Notes: generated by a model not told the origin, from the letters alone. Shown: positions 51,480-60,454, numbered from the stretch's first letter. The stretch is 64,000 nt of DNA from Streptomyces sp. MST-110588 (GCF_022695595.1 NZ_CP074380.1:5196001-5260000); one strand, 5' to 3'. Made by a program: numbers and translations.

Positions 51480-52979
51480 TCACCTTCCGGAGGGCGCAGG
51501 TCCCGTGGGCGGTACGGGAGCGGCGCCGCGCCCGGGTGCGGGGAGGCCCGCCGCACCGGCTTCGTAGAGGGCGTGCGCGGCGCGCAGCACCAGCGCGTCG
51601 GCGTGCCGCGCGCCGATGAGCTGCACCCCGATCGGCAGCCCCGCACTGTCCACGCCGCAGGGCAGCGTCGCGGCGGGCTGCTGCGTCATGTTGAAGGGGT
51701 AGGTGAACGGTGTCCAGCCCGTCCAGCGCCGGTACGGTGCCCCTTCGGGGACCTCGGTGCCCGCCGCGAAGGCGGTGACCGGCACGGTCGGCGTCACCAG
51801 CAGGTCGTACGTGCGGTGGAAGCGGCCCATCGCATGGCCCAGCGCCGCCCGTACGTCCACCGCCGCCAGGTGGTCCAGCGCCGAGTACCGTGCCCCTTCC
51901 CCGCTGATCTCCCGCAGCCCCGGATCGAGCAGTTCCCGCTGCCCGGCGTCCAGGTGCTGCACCAGCCGCGCGGCGCCGCCGAACCACAGGGTGTGGAACG
52001 CCTCCACCGGGTCCGCGATGCCCGGGTCGGCCTCCTCCACCCGCGCGCCCAGCTCGGCCAGCCGCCGTACCGCGCCGCCGACCGCCTCCGCGACGCGCGG
52101 GTGCACCGGGTCGTCCTCCCTGCCCAGCCGGGGGCTGTAGGCCACCCGCAGCCCGGCGACCGGCCCCCGCAGCCCCTCCCGGAAGGACCCGGTGACCGGC
52201 CCGAGCTGTGACCAGTCCCGCCAGTCGGCGCCCGTGATCACGTCCATGAGCAGCGCCGCGTCCGCCGCGTCCCGGGTCAGCGGCCCGACGTGGGAGAGCG
52301 TCCCGAAGGGGCTCGGCGGATACAGCGGCACCCGGCCGTAGGTCGGCTTGAACCCGAAGACGCCGCAGAAGGACGCCGGGACGCGGACCGAGCCGCCGCC
52401 GTCCGTCCCCAGGCTCAGCGGGCCGGCCCCCAGCGCCACGGCCGCCGCGCCGCCGCCGCTGGACCCGCCCGCCGTACGCCGCGGATCGTACGGGTTCCCG
52501 GTGATCCCGAACCGAGGGCTGTCCGTGACGGCCTTCCACCCGAACTCCGGAGTGGTGGTCTTCCCCACGAACACCGCGCCGTGCTCCCGCAGCCGCGCCA
52601 CGGCCGGCGCGTCCTCGTCCCGGGCGGCGTCCTCGGCCCGTACGGTCCACGAGCCGCGCAGCGTCGGCGTGCCGCGTGTGAGCAGCAGGTCCTTGACGGT
52701 CACCGGCACCCCGTCCACCAGGCCGGCCGGCTCCCCGGCCCGCCAGCGTTCCTCGGACGCCCTGGCGGCGGCCAGCGCCTCGTCGGCATCGATCCGTACG
52801 AACGCGTTGGTACGGGCCTGTGCGGCCTGCGCCCGTGCCAGGACGGCGTGGACCACCTCCACGGGGGAGAACTCGCCGCTCGCGTAACCGGCGACGAGCC
52901 GTACCGCCGTGTGGTCGGCGAGCCCGGCGGCTTCCGCTACCTGCGTTTCCCCTGCTGCTTCCTGTGGTGATTTCTCCAT
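51480..52979 (-). CDS. Amidase signature family enzyme
   Basis: A 499-residue amidohydrolase with the Ser-cisSer-Lys triad: Lys in VPVTVKDLLLTRG, cis-Ser and nucleophile Ser in RRTAGGSSGGGAAAVALGAG and LGTDGGGSVRVPA. The C-terminal GVQLIGARHADALVLRAA completes the fold. Substrate unknown (aryl, acyl or glutaminyl amides). AAGGAG lies 6 nt before ATG 52979; upstream in-frame starts at 53012 and 53036 lack one. The C-terminal tail is Pro/Gly-rich. Confidence 0.93.
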   Translation of the reverse strand: MEKSPQEAAGETQVAEAAGLADHTAVRLVAGYASGEFSPVEVVHAVLARAQAAQARTNAFVRIDADEALAAARASEERWRAGEPAGLVDGVPVTVKDLLLTRGTPTLRGSWTVRAEDAARDEDAPAVARLREHGAVFVGKTTTPEFGWKAVTDSPRFGITGNPYDPRRTAGGSSGGGAAAVALGAGPLSLGTDGGGSVRVPASFCGVFGFKPTYGRVPLYPPSPFGTLSHVGPLTRDAADAALLMDVITGADWRDWSQLGPVTGSFREGLRGPVAGLRVAYSPRLGREDDPVHPRVAEAVGGAVRRLAELGARVEEADPGIADPVEAFHTLWFGGAARLVQHLDAGQRELLDPGLREISGEGARYSALDHLAAVDVRAALGHAMGRFHRTYDLLVTPTVPVTAFAAGTEVPEGAPYRRWTGWTPFTYPFNMTQQPAATLPCGVDSAGLPIGVQLIGARHADALVLRAAHALYEAGAAGLPAPGRGAAPVPPTGPAPSGR

Positions 52980-53169
52980 CGCGTTCTCCTTATGGGAGGG
53001 GCGTGTACTCATGGGACAGGCACGTGGGTCCCGCACCCCAGCCGCTTGCCGGCCACGTCAGCCGCTTGCCGACCAGGTCGACCCGCCCCCGCCCGCCCGC
53101 CGGGAATAAAACGGAGAAGCTCTCCGGTTGTGTCTCGCGCAGACCAGAGACGCGAGGAGGACCCGCACC

Positions 53170-54297
53170 GTGAGCGGCGACCACGACGAGATCCGGGGCA
53201 CAGCCCGAGGCAGCGCACCCGTTCCCCTGTCCGTACTCGACCTGGTGACCGTCGGCGCCGGGCGCACCGCCTCCGACGCCATACGGACCTCCGTCGGCAT
53301 CGCGCGGACGGCCGAGCGGCGCGGCTTCCACCGCTACTGGGTCGCCGAACACCACTCCATGCCCGGCGTGGCCTCCTCCTCGCCCGCCGTGCTGCTCGCG
53401 CACCTGGCCGCGCACACGGACTCCATCCGGCTCGGCTCCGGCGGCGTCATGCTGCCCAACCACGCGCCGCTGGTGATCGCCGAGCAGTTCGGCACCCTCG
53501 AAGCGATGGCCCCCGGCCGTGTCGACCTGGGCCTGGGCCGCGCCCCGGGCACGGACGGCGCCACCGCCGCCGCGCTGCGCCGCTCCGAGCGGCACGAGGG
53601 GGCGGACGAGTTCCCGCAGCAGCTCGTCGAGCTGATCCGCTTCCTGGACGACGAGTTCCCCGACGGGCACCCGTACCGCCGTATCCACGCGGTGCCGGGA
53701 CCGGTACAGGCCACCTCGCCCGGCGGCGTCCAGTCCACGCACCGGCCGCCGGTCTGGCTGCTCGGCTCCTCCGGCTTCAGCGCCCGGCTCGCCGGGTCCC
53801 TCGGCCTGCCCTTCGCCTTCGCGCACCACTTCTCCGCCGCCAACACCATCCCGGCGCTGGACCTCTACCGCGAGTCCTTCCGCCCCTCGGAGGTCCTGGA
53901 CGAGCCGTACGCCCTGATCGGCGTCTCCGCCCTGGCCGCCGAGGACGAGGAGCAGGCCCGCCGCCAGGTGCTCACCGGGGCGCTGTCCATGATCCGGCTG
54001 CGGACCGGGCGCCCCGGGCTGGTCCCCACGCCCGAGGAGGCCGCGGCCCACCGGTTCACCGAGATGGAACGGGACTTCGTCGACGGCTGGCTGGCCAACA
54101 TCGTCCACGGCACTCCCGACGCCGTACGGGACGGACTGAACGACCTCGCCAAGCGCACCGGCGCCGACGAGCTGATGATCACGGCCAACGCGCACGGCGG
54201 TGACGTCCGGCTGCGCTCCTATGAACTCATCGCGGACGCTTACGGGTTGCCGGGGGCGGCGGCCGGGGCAGCGGCGGAGGAGGGGCCGGGGGCGTAG
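53170..54297 (+). CDS. Luciferase-like monooxygenase (LLM class flavin oxidoreductase)
   Basis: A 375-residue TIM-barrel flavin enzyme of the MsnO8 type: YWVAEHHSMPGVASSSPAV, LGSGGVMLPNHAPLVIAEQFGTLEAMAPGRVDLGLGRAPG (outline), and the FAHHFSA block. Uses reduced flavin, usually FMNH2 or F420. GAGGAGG lies about 11 nt before GTG 53170. A Gly/Ala-rich tail of 20 residues (AAAGAAAEEGPGA) is unusual. Divergent from the amidase with 190 bp between; the substrate is unknown. Confidence 0.93.
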   Translation: MSGDHDEIRGTARGSAPVPLSVLDLVTVGAGRTASDAIRTSVGIARTAERRGFHRYWVAEHHSMPGVASSSPAVLLAHLAAHTDSIRLGSGGVMLPNHAPLVIAEQFGTLEAMAPGRVDLGLGRAPGTDGATAAALRRSERHEGADEFPQQLVELIRFLDDEFPDGHPYRRIHAVPGPVQATSPGGVQSTHRPPVWLLGSSGFSARLAGSLGLPFAFAHHFSAANTIPALDLYRESFRPSEVLDEPYALIGVSALAAEDEEQARRQVLTGALSMIRLRTGRPGLVPTPEEAAAHRFTEMERDFVDGWLANIVHGTPDAVRDGLNDLAKRTGADELMITANAHGGDVRLRSYELIADAYGLPGAAAGAAAEEGPGA

Positions 54298-54436
54298 TGG
54301 GGTGAGACGCCCGCGTACGGAGTGACGCGGTGCGGGTAAGGAGCCGGGGCGTACGGGGGAGCGCACGGAAGCGGACCGGGTGGTGCGGAAGCGAACCGGG
54401 TGGTGCGGGCGCGGAATCGGGCGGCATGCGCCGTAT

Positions 54437-54525
54437 CCGCTCGTCCGGCTCGTCCGGCTCGTTCCGCTCGTCCGGCTCTTCTTGCTCGTCCGGCTTCTCC
54501 CGCTCGTTCTGCTCGTTCCGCTTCC
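54437..54525 (+). repeat. 9-bp tandem repeats CTCGTCCGG / CTCGTTCCG
   Basis: About nine near-identical 9-10-bp units (CGTCCGGCT, CGTTCCGCT, CTTCTTGCT) fill the gap between the luciferase-like gene and the convergent cdgA stop. Confidence 0.85.
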
Positions 54526-56937
54526 TCAGCTTCCCGTCCGCCGCCCCGCGCTGATCAGGGCCGAGACGCGGTCCGGGGCGACCGGCCGGGAGTACAGCCA
54601 GCCCTGGCCCGTGTCACAGCCGATCCGCCGCAGCCGCTCGGCCTGCTCGGCGCTCTCCACGCACTCCGCGGTGACCGTCAGGCCCAGCCGGTGCGCGAGC
54701 GCCACCAGCGCCTCGACGATCGTCTCGTCGGCCGGATTCGGGTGCTCCTGCGCGCGAAAGCCCCGTACGAAGGAGCCGTCCAGCTTCAGGACGGACACCG
54801 GCAGCCGGCTGAGGTAGGCGAGGTTGGAGTAACCGGTGCCGAAGTCGTCGATGGCGATGCGTACGCCCATGTCGCTCAGCGCCTGGAGCGCCTGGAGCGG
54901 CCGGCCGGCCGAGCCCATCACCGCGGACTCCGTCAGCTCCAGTTGCAGCAGCCGCGGCGGCAGCCCGGTCTCGGCCAGGATGTGCGCCACGTCCGCCACC
55001 AGGTCGGAGTCCCAGACCTGCCGTACGGCGACGTTGACGCTCACGAACAGCGGCTGGGCGCCCGGGCGTTCGAGCTGCCAGGCGCGGGCCTGGCGGCAGG
55101 CGCGCTCCAGGACCCAGCGGCCGAGCTCGACGATCGCGCCGTTCTCCTCCGCCAGTCCGATGAACCGATTCGGCGAGAGGGTGCCGAACTGCGGGTGCCG
55201 CCAGCGCACCAGCGCCTCCACACCCTGCGCCCGCCCGTCGCCGAGACCGACCAGCGGCTGGTACTCCAGCGTGAACTCGCCGCGCTCCACGGCCGGGCGC
55301 AGCGTACTGGACAGCGCCTGCCGGGTCATCCGGTGCGCGTTGCGCTCGGGGTCGAACAGCGTCCAGCGGGCCTTGCCGTCCTCCTTGGCCCAGTACAGCG
55401 TGGTGTCCGCGGCCTGCATGAGCCCGGTGGCGGTGGTGCCGGTCGCGGCCCGCTCCACCACCCCGATGCTGGCCGACACCGACAGCCGCTGCCCGGCCAG
55501 GTCGAACGGCCGCTGAAGGGCGTCCAGTACGCGCTGGGCGAGGGCGGCGAGCTGCTCGGTGCCGGTGGAGTCCTCGACCAGCAGCGCGAACTCGTCACCG
55601 CCCAGCCGCGCCACCAGATGGCCGCTGCCGTCCAGGTGACCGGTGTCGTCGTCGGTCATCTGGACGGGAGCGGCGAAGGCGGTGGACGCGTCGGACGCGG
55701 TGGATGCGTCGGGCATGGCGGTGGACGCGTCGGACATGGCGGATGCGTCGGACGTGGTGGACGCGGTGGATGCGGTGGGGCCGTCGGGCGGCGCCGGGAG
55801 GCGGTCCTCGGACAGCTCCTCCACGCAGTGCCGCAGCCGCTGTGCGACCGCGCTGAGCAGCCGGTCGCCGACGCGGTGCCCGAGAGTGTCGTTGACCGCC
55901 TTGAAACCGTCCAGGTCCAGGTAGCACAGGCCGATCCGGCCCGTACCGCCCTGCTCGAAAGCGGCCGACTCCAGGGCGCCCGCCAGGCGTTCGAAGAACA
56001 GCGCGCGGTTGGGCAGCCGGGTCACCGGGTCGTGCATCTGCAGGTGCCGCAGCCGTGCCAGCAGGTCGTGCCGGTCGCTGATGTCGGCCACGGACAGCAG
56101 CACATGGTCCTCCTCCGCCCGCTGCCCGGCGCCCGCGCGGACGCCGCCGCCCGCCGGGGGGACGCCGTCCATGGCCGGCAGGTCGCCGTCCATGGGCAGG
56201 TCGGAGGACCCGGGGAGGTCGGTGGGTACGGACATGTCGGCCGGTACGGGGAGGTCGGCCGGTACGGAGAGGTCGGTGGCCGCCGGGAGTTCGCCGCCGG
56301 CCGTACGCGTACCGCTCCCGTTGAGCGTGCCCCGCGCGTCGTTGGGCGTGCCGCCCGCGTTCAGTGCGCCGCCCGGGGCGAGCCCGGCGCCGGGGGCCAG
56401 CGGCTCCACGGTCACCTCCGCCCACATCGAGTGCCCGTCGGGGAGTTGGAGCCGCCGGGTGCAGCGCAGCCGGTCGCTGCGCCCGCACAGCACTTCCCGG
56501 TACGCGCTCCAGATGCGCGGGTCCGCGCCGAGGTCGGTGAGGTCGGCGGCGGTCGCGGCGACCAGTTCGTCCGGCTCGGTGCCCACCAGGTCGCCGAAGG
56601 CGGGGTTGGCGGCCAGGACCAGGCCGTCGCGGTTGAGTACGGCCAGGGGGAGCCGGGCGGCGTGAAAGGCGGCGCGGTAGTCGCCGAGGGCGGCGGCCGA
56701 ACCGTCGGGCCGGGCGGGGCAGGTCGGGCTGTGCGGACCGGAGCAGCCGGGACAGCCCTCACCGCGGCCGGTCCCGGGCATGCCGGACGGTCCGGACGGG
56801 CCGGACGACCCGGACGAGCCGGACAGGTCGTCGGCCGGGTCTCTGCTCGCTTCGCTACGCTCCGTCACAGAGGAAAGCATGGTTCCGGGCGCGCGGCCGG
56901 TGCCGTCGGGGTATCCGCTCACTGCTCGCTCCCGCAT
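54526..56937 (-). CDS. cdgA: PAS-GGDEF-EAL cyclic-di-GMP enzyme (CdgA-like)
   Basis: An 803-residue regulatory protein. A Ser/Gly/Pro-rich head is followed by a PAS domain (about 88-180: YRAAFHAARLPLAVLNRDGLVLAANPAFGDL, in outline). A low-complexity linker (DLPVPADMSVPTDLPG repeats) leads to a GGDEF domain with an intact ARLGGDEFALL. An EAL domain has VEALVRWRHP, QLELTESAVMG, AIDDFGTGYSNLAYL and KLDGSFV. Both active motifs look complete, so synthesis and breakdown of c-di-GMP are both possible. A Ser/Thr/Asp/Ala repeat insert sits inside the GGDEF domain. In S. coelicolor the similar CdgA (same neighbourhood, recalled) controls aerial growth and is a BldD target. Confidence 0.92.
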   Translation of the reverse strand: MRERAVSGYPDGTGRAPGTMLSSVTERSEASRDPADDLSGSSGSSGPSGPSGMPGTGRGEGCPGCSGPHSPTCPARPDGSAAALGDYRAAFHAARLPLAVLNRDGLVLAANPAFGDLVGTEPDELVAATAADLTDLGADPRIWSAYREVLCGRSDRLRCTRRLQLPDGHSMWAEVTVEPLAPGAGLAPGGALNAGGTPNDARGTLNGSGTRTAGGELPAATDLSVPADLPVPADMSVPTDLPGSSDLPMDGDLPAMDGVPPAGGGVRAGAGQRAEEDHVLLSVADISDRHDLLARLRHLQMHDPVTRLPNRALFFERLAGALESAAFEQGGTGRIGLCYLDLDGFKAVNDTLGHRVGDRLLSAVAQRLRHCVEELSEDRLPAPPDGPTASTASTTSDASAMSDASTAMPDASTASDASTAFAAPVQMTDDDTGHLDGSGHLVARLGGDEFALLVEDSTGTEQLAALAQRVLDALQRPFDLAGQRLSVSASIGVVERAATGTTATGLMQAADTTLYWAKEDGKARWTLFDPERNAHRMTRQALSSTLRPAVERGEFTLEYQPLVGLGDGRAQGVEALVRWRHPQFGTLSPNRFIGLAEENGAIVELGRWVLERACRQARAWQLERPGAQPLFVSVNVAVRQVWDSDLVADVAHILAETGLPPRLLQLELTESAVMGSAGRPLQALQALSDMGVRIAIDDFGTGYSNLAYLSRLPVSVLKLDGSFVRGFRAQEHPNPADETIVEALVALAHRLGLTVTAECVESAEQAERLRRIGCDTGQGWLYSRPVAPDRVSALISAGRRTGS
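55670..55770 (-). repeat. Repeat-encoded insert inside the GGDEF domain
   Basis: GCGTCGGACGCGGTGGAT-like 9-18-bp units repeat about eight times, encoding (S/T)DAS(T/A) runs between the GGDEF helix and the catalytic GGDEF loop. Confidence 0.85.
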
Positions 56938-57104
56938 GGCGCTTGTCTCGTGGTGGAGGGGAAATCCGCGCTGGAAAGTGTGGCGATCATAGAGGCTGAC
57001 ACGACGGCCTATCCAGCGACGTAGCCGTGATCATCGGCACCCATGACGGAAGTTTGCCCATTTCTGCTCGGCTCTGTTCATGCGTATCTCGTCAACGACC
57101 GTTA

Positions 57105-57119
57105 GTGACTTTGCGTTAC
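57105..57119. promoter_or_regulatory. Candidate BldD box upstream of cdgA
   Basis: GTGACTTTGCGTTAC matches the BldD consensus nTnACnC(A/T)GnGTnAn at 8 of 9 defined positions (T for C at position 7). It is 168 bp upstream of the cdgA start and 110 bp before the divergent protease gene. Confidence 0.35.
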
Positions 57120-57229
57120 GGGGGTAATCGGTCCGGTCGGTCACTCGCCTGGACCCCCGGAACAGGACGAACGCCGCAAATCAGCCACAGGGTGGTGGAG
57201 GTGTTCCGTTTCCGTTCCGGGAGGTCGAT

Positions 57230-58471
57230 GTGGTGCGCGCCCAGACACCCGAGGGAGTGGGCCGTCACCGACTCCGCCGGGTCGCCGCCGTCGCCACCTC
57301 CCTCAGCGCGATGATCGCGACCTCCGTCCTGACGGGTCCGGCCACGGCCTTGGAGGCCGTTCCATCCTGCGCCCTGACCCGTACCGACGCCCACCACTCC
57401 GAGGGTGTGGATACCTGGAACGGCGCGTACCCGCGTCCCGCACGCCCCCTCAACGCGGTAATGATCTTCCTGTCGTTCCCGGACTCACCGCCCATGGCGG
57501 AGCCGCAGAGCCTGGCGGACGAGTACTTCCCGGCCACCTCCCGCTTCTTCGCCCGCGCCTCGTACGGAAAGTTCTCGCTGCGCCCGTTCATACTCAAGCG
57601 CTGGGTACGTATGCCGCACGACTCGGACACGTACGGGATAGAGCGGGACTGGGACGCGGACCGCCGCACGGCCTACCTCAACGACGCGGTCGCCGCCGCG
57701 GACGCCTCCGTCGACTTCGCCCGCTACGACATCGTGTACTTCGTCGCCGACCCGGACGCCCCCGGCGTCGACGCCGACGCCACCAAGGTCGTCAACCTCG
57801 ACCACCCGCTGCACGCGGACCACGCCAACCTGCGCCGCTTCGTCACCGTCTTTGAGCAGAGCCCGCCGGACCGCAACGTGCTCGCCCACGAGACCGGCCA
57901 TGTCTTCGACCTGCCGGACCTCTACCACCGCCCGCAGGACGGCAAGGGGGACTGGGACACCCATGTGGGGGACTGGGACCTCATGGGCAGCCAGTTCGGG
58001 CTCGCCCCGGAACCCTTCGGATGGCACAAATGGAAGCTCGGCTGGCTGAGCGACCGCCAGGTGGACTGCGCCGGCGCCCGCGCCACCAGCCTGCACACGC
58101 TGCGCCCGCTGTCCGCCCCCATGGAGCCGGGGGACGAGCGGCGGGCGCGGCTGGTGGTGGTGCGTACGGGACCGGGTACGGCGCTGGCGCTGGAGGCGCG
58201 TACCGCGGTCGGCAACGACGAGGGCGTGTGCGGCGAGGGCGTGCTGGTCTACCGCGTCCGCAGCGAGATCGCCTCGGGCCATGGGCCCATACAGGTGATC
58301 GACGGGCACCCGGGCACCGAGGCGTGCTGGGGGACCTCGGTCTACCCGGCGCTCGCGGACGCGCCGCTGGGCGTGGGCGAGAGCCTGACGGACGAGGCGG
58401 ACGGGGTACGGGTACGGGTGTCCGGGCGGACGCTCGCCGGGGACTGGACGGTGAGCGTCGGCCGGCGCTGA
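57230..58471 (+). CDS. Secreted M6-like metalloprotease
   Basis: A 413-residue exported protein. A basic head and signal peptide (RRVAAVATSLSAMIATSVLTGPATA) lead to a zinc-protease domain with LAHETGHVFDLPDLYH (HExxH, the glutamate followed by TGH) and, downstream, GDWDLMGSQFGLAPEPFGWHKWKLGWL, the Met-turn-like stretch of the M6 immune-inhibitor-A family. A C-terminal beta domain with two cysteines follows. GGGAGG lies 5 nt before GTG 57230. No propeptide is obvious. Probably degrades extracellular protein. Confidence 0.9.
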   Translation: MVRAQTPEGVGRHRLRRVAAVATSLSAMIATSVLTGPATALEAVPSCALTRTDAHHSEGVDTWNGAYPRPARPLNAVMIFLSFPDSPPMAEPQSLADEYFPATSRFFARASYGKFSLRPFILKRWVRMPHDSDTYGIERDWDADRRTAYLNDAVAAADASVDFARYDIVYFVADPDAPGVDADATKVVNLDHPLHADHANLRRFVTVFEQSPPDRNVLAHETGHVFDLPDLYHRPQDGKGDWDTHVGDWDLMGSQFGLAPEPFGWHKWKLGWLSDRQVDCAGARATSLHTLRPLSAPMEPGDERRARLVVVRTGPGTALALEARTAVGNDEGVCGEGVLVYRVRSEIASGHGPIQVIDGHPGTEACWGTSVYPALADAPLGVGESLTDEADGVRVRVSGRTLAGDWTVSVGRR

Positions 58472-58544
58472 GCCCGTACGGGGCTGTACGGGGTGGCTGC
58501 GTGCTCGTACGGACTCGTACGGAGCCGACCGGGCTCGTATACGC

Positions 58545-58574
58545 CGAAGGCCCCCACCTCGGTGGGGGCCTTCG
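58545..58574. terminator. Bidirectional terminator between protease and tRNA-Lys copy 3
   Basis: A 14-bp stem CGAAGGCCCCCACC / GGTGGGGGCCTTCG with a TC loop, 9 bp beyond the tRNA 3' end. Confidence 0.88.
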
Positions 58575-58582
58575 ACTGTCTG

Positions 58583-58656
58583 TGCGCCGCCAGGGACTCG
58601 AACCCCGGACCCGCTGATTAAGAGTCAGCTGCTCTAACCAACTGAGCTAGCGGCGC
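58583..58656 (-). tRNA. tRNA-Lys (anticodon CUU), copy 3
   Basis: 74 nt, identical to copies at 48122 and 50246. Read on the minus strand with its own hairpin terminator. Confidence 0.97.
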
Positions 58657-58892
58657 CTGCTGACGTGGAAAACATTAGCACCCTGATCGGTGAGGACAAA
58701 AATCGGTTTGTCTCAGGAAGAGGTCAGGGCGGTAACGACCGCTTCTGGACGCCCGGCCCCGGGTGTGGTGACGAGGTGGGGAGGGGGCTCGCGGGGCCCG
58801 TCGTGAGCCGGTACGTGGTGAGGGGGCGCGGGACGGGGCGGGGGGTGTGATGGTGACCACTGGGACGGCGGGGGCCGGAGCGATGCACGCTG

Positions 58893-58972
58893 TGGTGATG
58901 ACGGGTGTGGCGGTGACGGGTGCCGCAGTGACGGGTGCGGCGGTGAGGGGTGCGGCAGTGGCGGCTGCCGCG
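58893..58972. repeat. 15-bp tandem repeats GTGACGGGTGCGGCG x5
   Basis: Five degenerate copies (GTGACGGGTGCCGCA, GTGACGGGTGCGGCG, GTGAGGGGTGCGGCA, GTGGCGGCTGCCGCG and an earlier GTGATGACGGGTGTGGCG) in the 331-bp gap between tRNA-Lys copy 3 and the next gene. No other feature is seen in that gap. Confidence 0.9.
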
Positions 58973-58987
58973 ACGGCATCCCGGGGG

Positions 58988-59842
58988 TCAGTCGCTCCCG
59001 TGCCGCTGTGCTGCCTCCCGCCGCGGGGCCGCAGGCTCGTCCGTCGGCTCGTGCGGCTCCCCGTTCGGTGGCTGTGGCTCGTCCGCCGGCTCCGCCAGGG
59101 GGCCGCGGGCGGCACGTATGCAGGCCCAGATCAGGACCTCGGGGCCGGGCAGCCAGGGAGCCCCTACCTCGGGGGCCACCAGCCAGCGCGAGGCCGCGGA
59201 GCCGGCGGGGCGCCCCGGTGCCTCCGGGGAGGGAAAGAGCGCCGGGACGGTCACCGCGTCACCGGCGCCGAGGCACAGCAGCGGCGGGACGCGGGCGCCC
59301 CACTCCTCCCAGCCGAGCAGCGCGGGCAGCCGCTGCGAGGCACCGGGCACGGTGAACAGCAGGACGCGGTCGCGGTGCACGGCCACCGGCCCGGAGCCGG
59401 GCCCGTCCGCCCACAGGCGGTCCAGCATCCGGCGCCCGAAGAGCACCGGCGCGCTGATCACGTCGAAGGCGGTGCCGCAGGGCAGCACGGTCGGCGCGGA
59501 CGGGCGGTCCGCCCACAGGGCGTGCACGCTGCGGGGATGCGCGCTGGCCGAGGCCAGCCAGTCGGCTCCGGCGAGAGTGACGTACGCGGGGGCGGGAGGC
59601 CCGTACACGGAGGCCGGCCCGCCGTACGGGACGGTCGAGGGTCCGTACGCGGGGGTGAGGCGTCCGTACGCAGGTGTGGGACGCCCGTACATGGGGGTGG
59701 GCCGTCCGTACGCGGAGGCCGGAGGCCCGTACGCGGGTGTGGGAGGGCCGTATGAGGTGGAAGGGGGGCCGTACGCGGCGGTGGGGAAGGGCGCGGGTGT
59801 GGGGGCGGGGAAGCGGACGGGGTCCGCAGGCCGGTCGCTCAT
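58988..59842 (-). CDS. PrimPol-like small protein with Tyr-Gly repeat head
   Basis: A 284-residue protein. Residues about 22-85 are ten repeats of the form x-Y-G-P/R-P (TAAYGPPSTSYGPPTPAYGP...), encoded by 21-bp DNA repeats. The rest (about 90-255) reads LASASAHPRSVHALW, TVLPCGTAFDVISAPVLFGRRML, AVHRDRVLLFTVPGASQRLPALLGWEEWG, and SRWLVAPEVGAPWLPGPEVLIWACI. This resembles short streptomycete proteins annotated as 'bifunctional DNA primase/polymerase', but no metal-binding catalytic triad is visible to me, so the enzymatic activity is doubtful. A Glu/Pro-rich tail follows. Confidence 0.7.
   Translation of the reverse strand: MSDRPADPVRFPAPTPAPFPTAAYGPPSTSYGPPTPAYGPPASAYGRPTPMYGRPTPAYGRLTPAYGPSTVPYGGPASVYGPPAPAYVTLAGADWLASASAHPRSVHALWADRPSAPTVLPCGTAFDVISAPVLFGRRMLDRLWADGPGSGPVAVHRDRVLLFTVPGASQRLPALLGWEEWGARVPPLLCLGAGDAVTVPALFPSPEAPGRPAGSAASRWLVAPEVGAPWLPGPEVLIWACIRAARGPLAEPADEPQPPNGEPHEPTDEPAAPRREAAQRHGSD
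59600..59790 (-). repeat. About 21-bp repeats encoding the Tyr-Gly head
   Basis: GTCCGTACGCGGGGGTGAGG-like units, each containing CCGTACG, repeat about ten times within the start of the PrimPol-like gene. The protein-level unit is TPAYGPP. Confidence 0.92.
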
Positions 59843-60070
59843 GACCGACAGGTCTACCGACCGCTGCCGCGCCGTTCACGGGGATTGCCGGAAGCCGGGA
59901 CGGAGCGGACCGCGGAGGAGTATCTTCGCCCCCGCATATGCCAACGGTCCGTGATCCTTGCCCCTGCCGCCCCTGGAGTCCCCCTCGCCCCGCGTTGCCC
60001 CTTCAGGGCGCCGGGCTCGCCACCGCCACCGGTCCCCCGGCCTCGGCCACCGCCCCCGGGTCTCCCTTCC

Positions 60071-60454
60071 TCACTCCGCCAGGTCGGGACGCGTCCCGCC
60101 GTCCCGCATGAGGCCGCGGCCGAACTCCACCATCTTCTTGGCGTAGTCCTCGGTCCAGCCGGCCCGCTCGGCGATCACGTCGGTGGTCAGCCGGTCGAAG
60201 CGCCGGGGGTCGGCGAGCTGGGCCGCCGCCATCGCCTGGAACTCCGTCGCCCGGTCGGCCGCCGCGCGGAAGGCGAGGGTCAGCTCCGTGGAGCGGGTGA
60301 GCAGGGTGTGCGGGTCCTCGATCGACTCCAGGTCGAAGAAGTGCTCGGGGTCCGAGGCTGCCTCGGGGGGCTCGAAGAGCAGCGGCGCCGGTTTCAGACG
60401 CCGGGGCGCGGAAGCCGTCCCGCGCTGATCGTGAGCCGGTCGCGGCTCGGACAT
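60071..60454 (-). CDS. Small acidic helical protein, 127 aa
   Basis: Head MSEPRPAHDQRGTASAPRR, then a helical domain: FEPPEAASDPEHFFDLESIEDPHTLLTRSTELTLAFRAAAD (outline), RFDRLTTDVIAERAGWTEDYAKKMVEFGRGLM, ending DLAE. No transmembrane helix or known catalytic motif. GGAGG-type site precedes ATG 60454. The combination of DPHTLL and ERAGWTEDYAKKM suggests a scaffold or DNA-contact protein, unproven. It precedes and is separate from the helicase operon. Confidence 0.72.
   Translation of the reverse strand: MSEPRPAHDQRGTASAPRRLKPAPLLFEPPEAASDPEHFFDLESIEDPHTLLTRSTELTLAFRAAADRATEFQAMAAAQLADPRRFDRLTTDVIAERAGWTEDYAKKMVEFGRGLMRDGGTRPDLAE

Noticed and set aside
54400..57024. 874-residue + frame opposite cdgA
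   Set aside because: Shadow of a gene with intact GGDEF and EAL motifs.
58847..59755. 302-residue + frame with VTGAAVTGAA and later G/R-rich sequence
   Set aside because: The first part is the tandem repeat read as protein and the rest is antisense to the PrimPol-like gene.
59600..59790. CRISPR-like array
   Set aside because: Repeats are degenerate, contiguous and in frame with a protein; no unique spacers.
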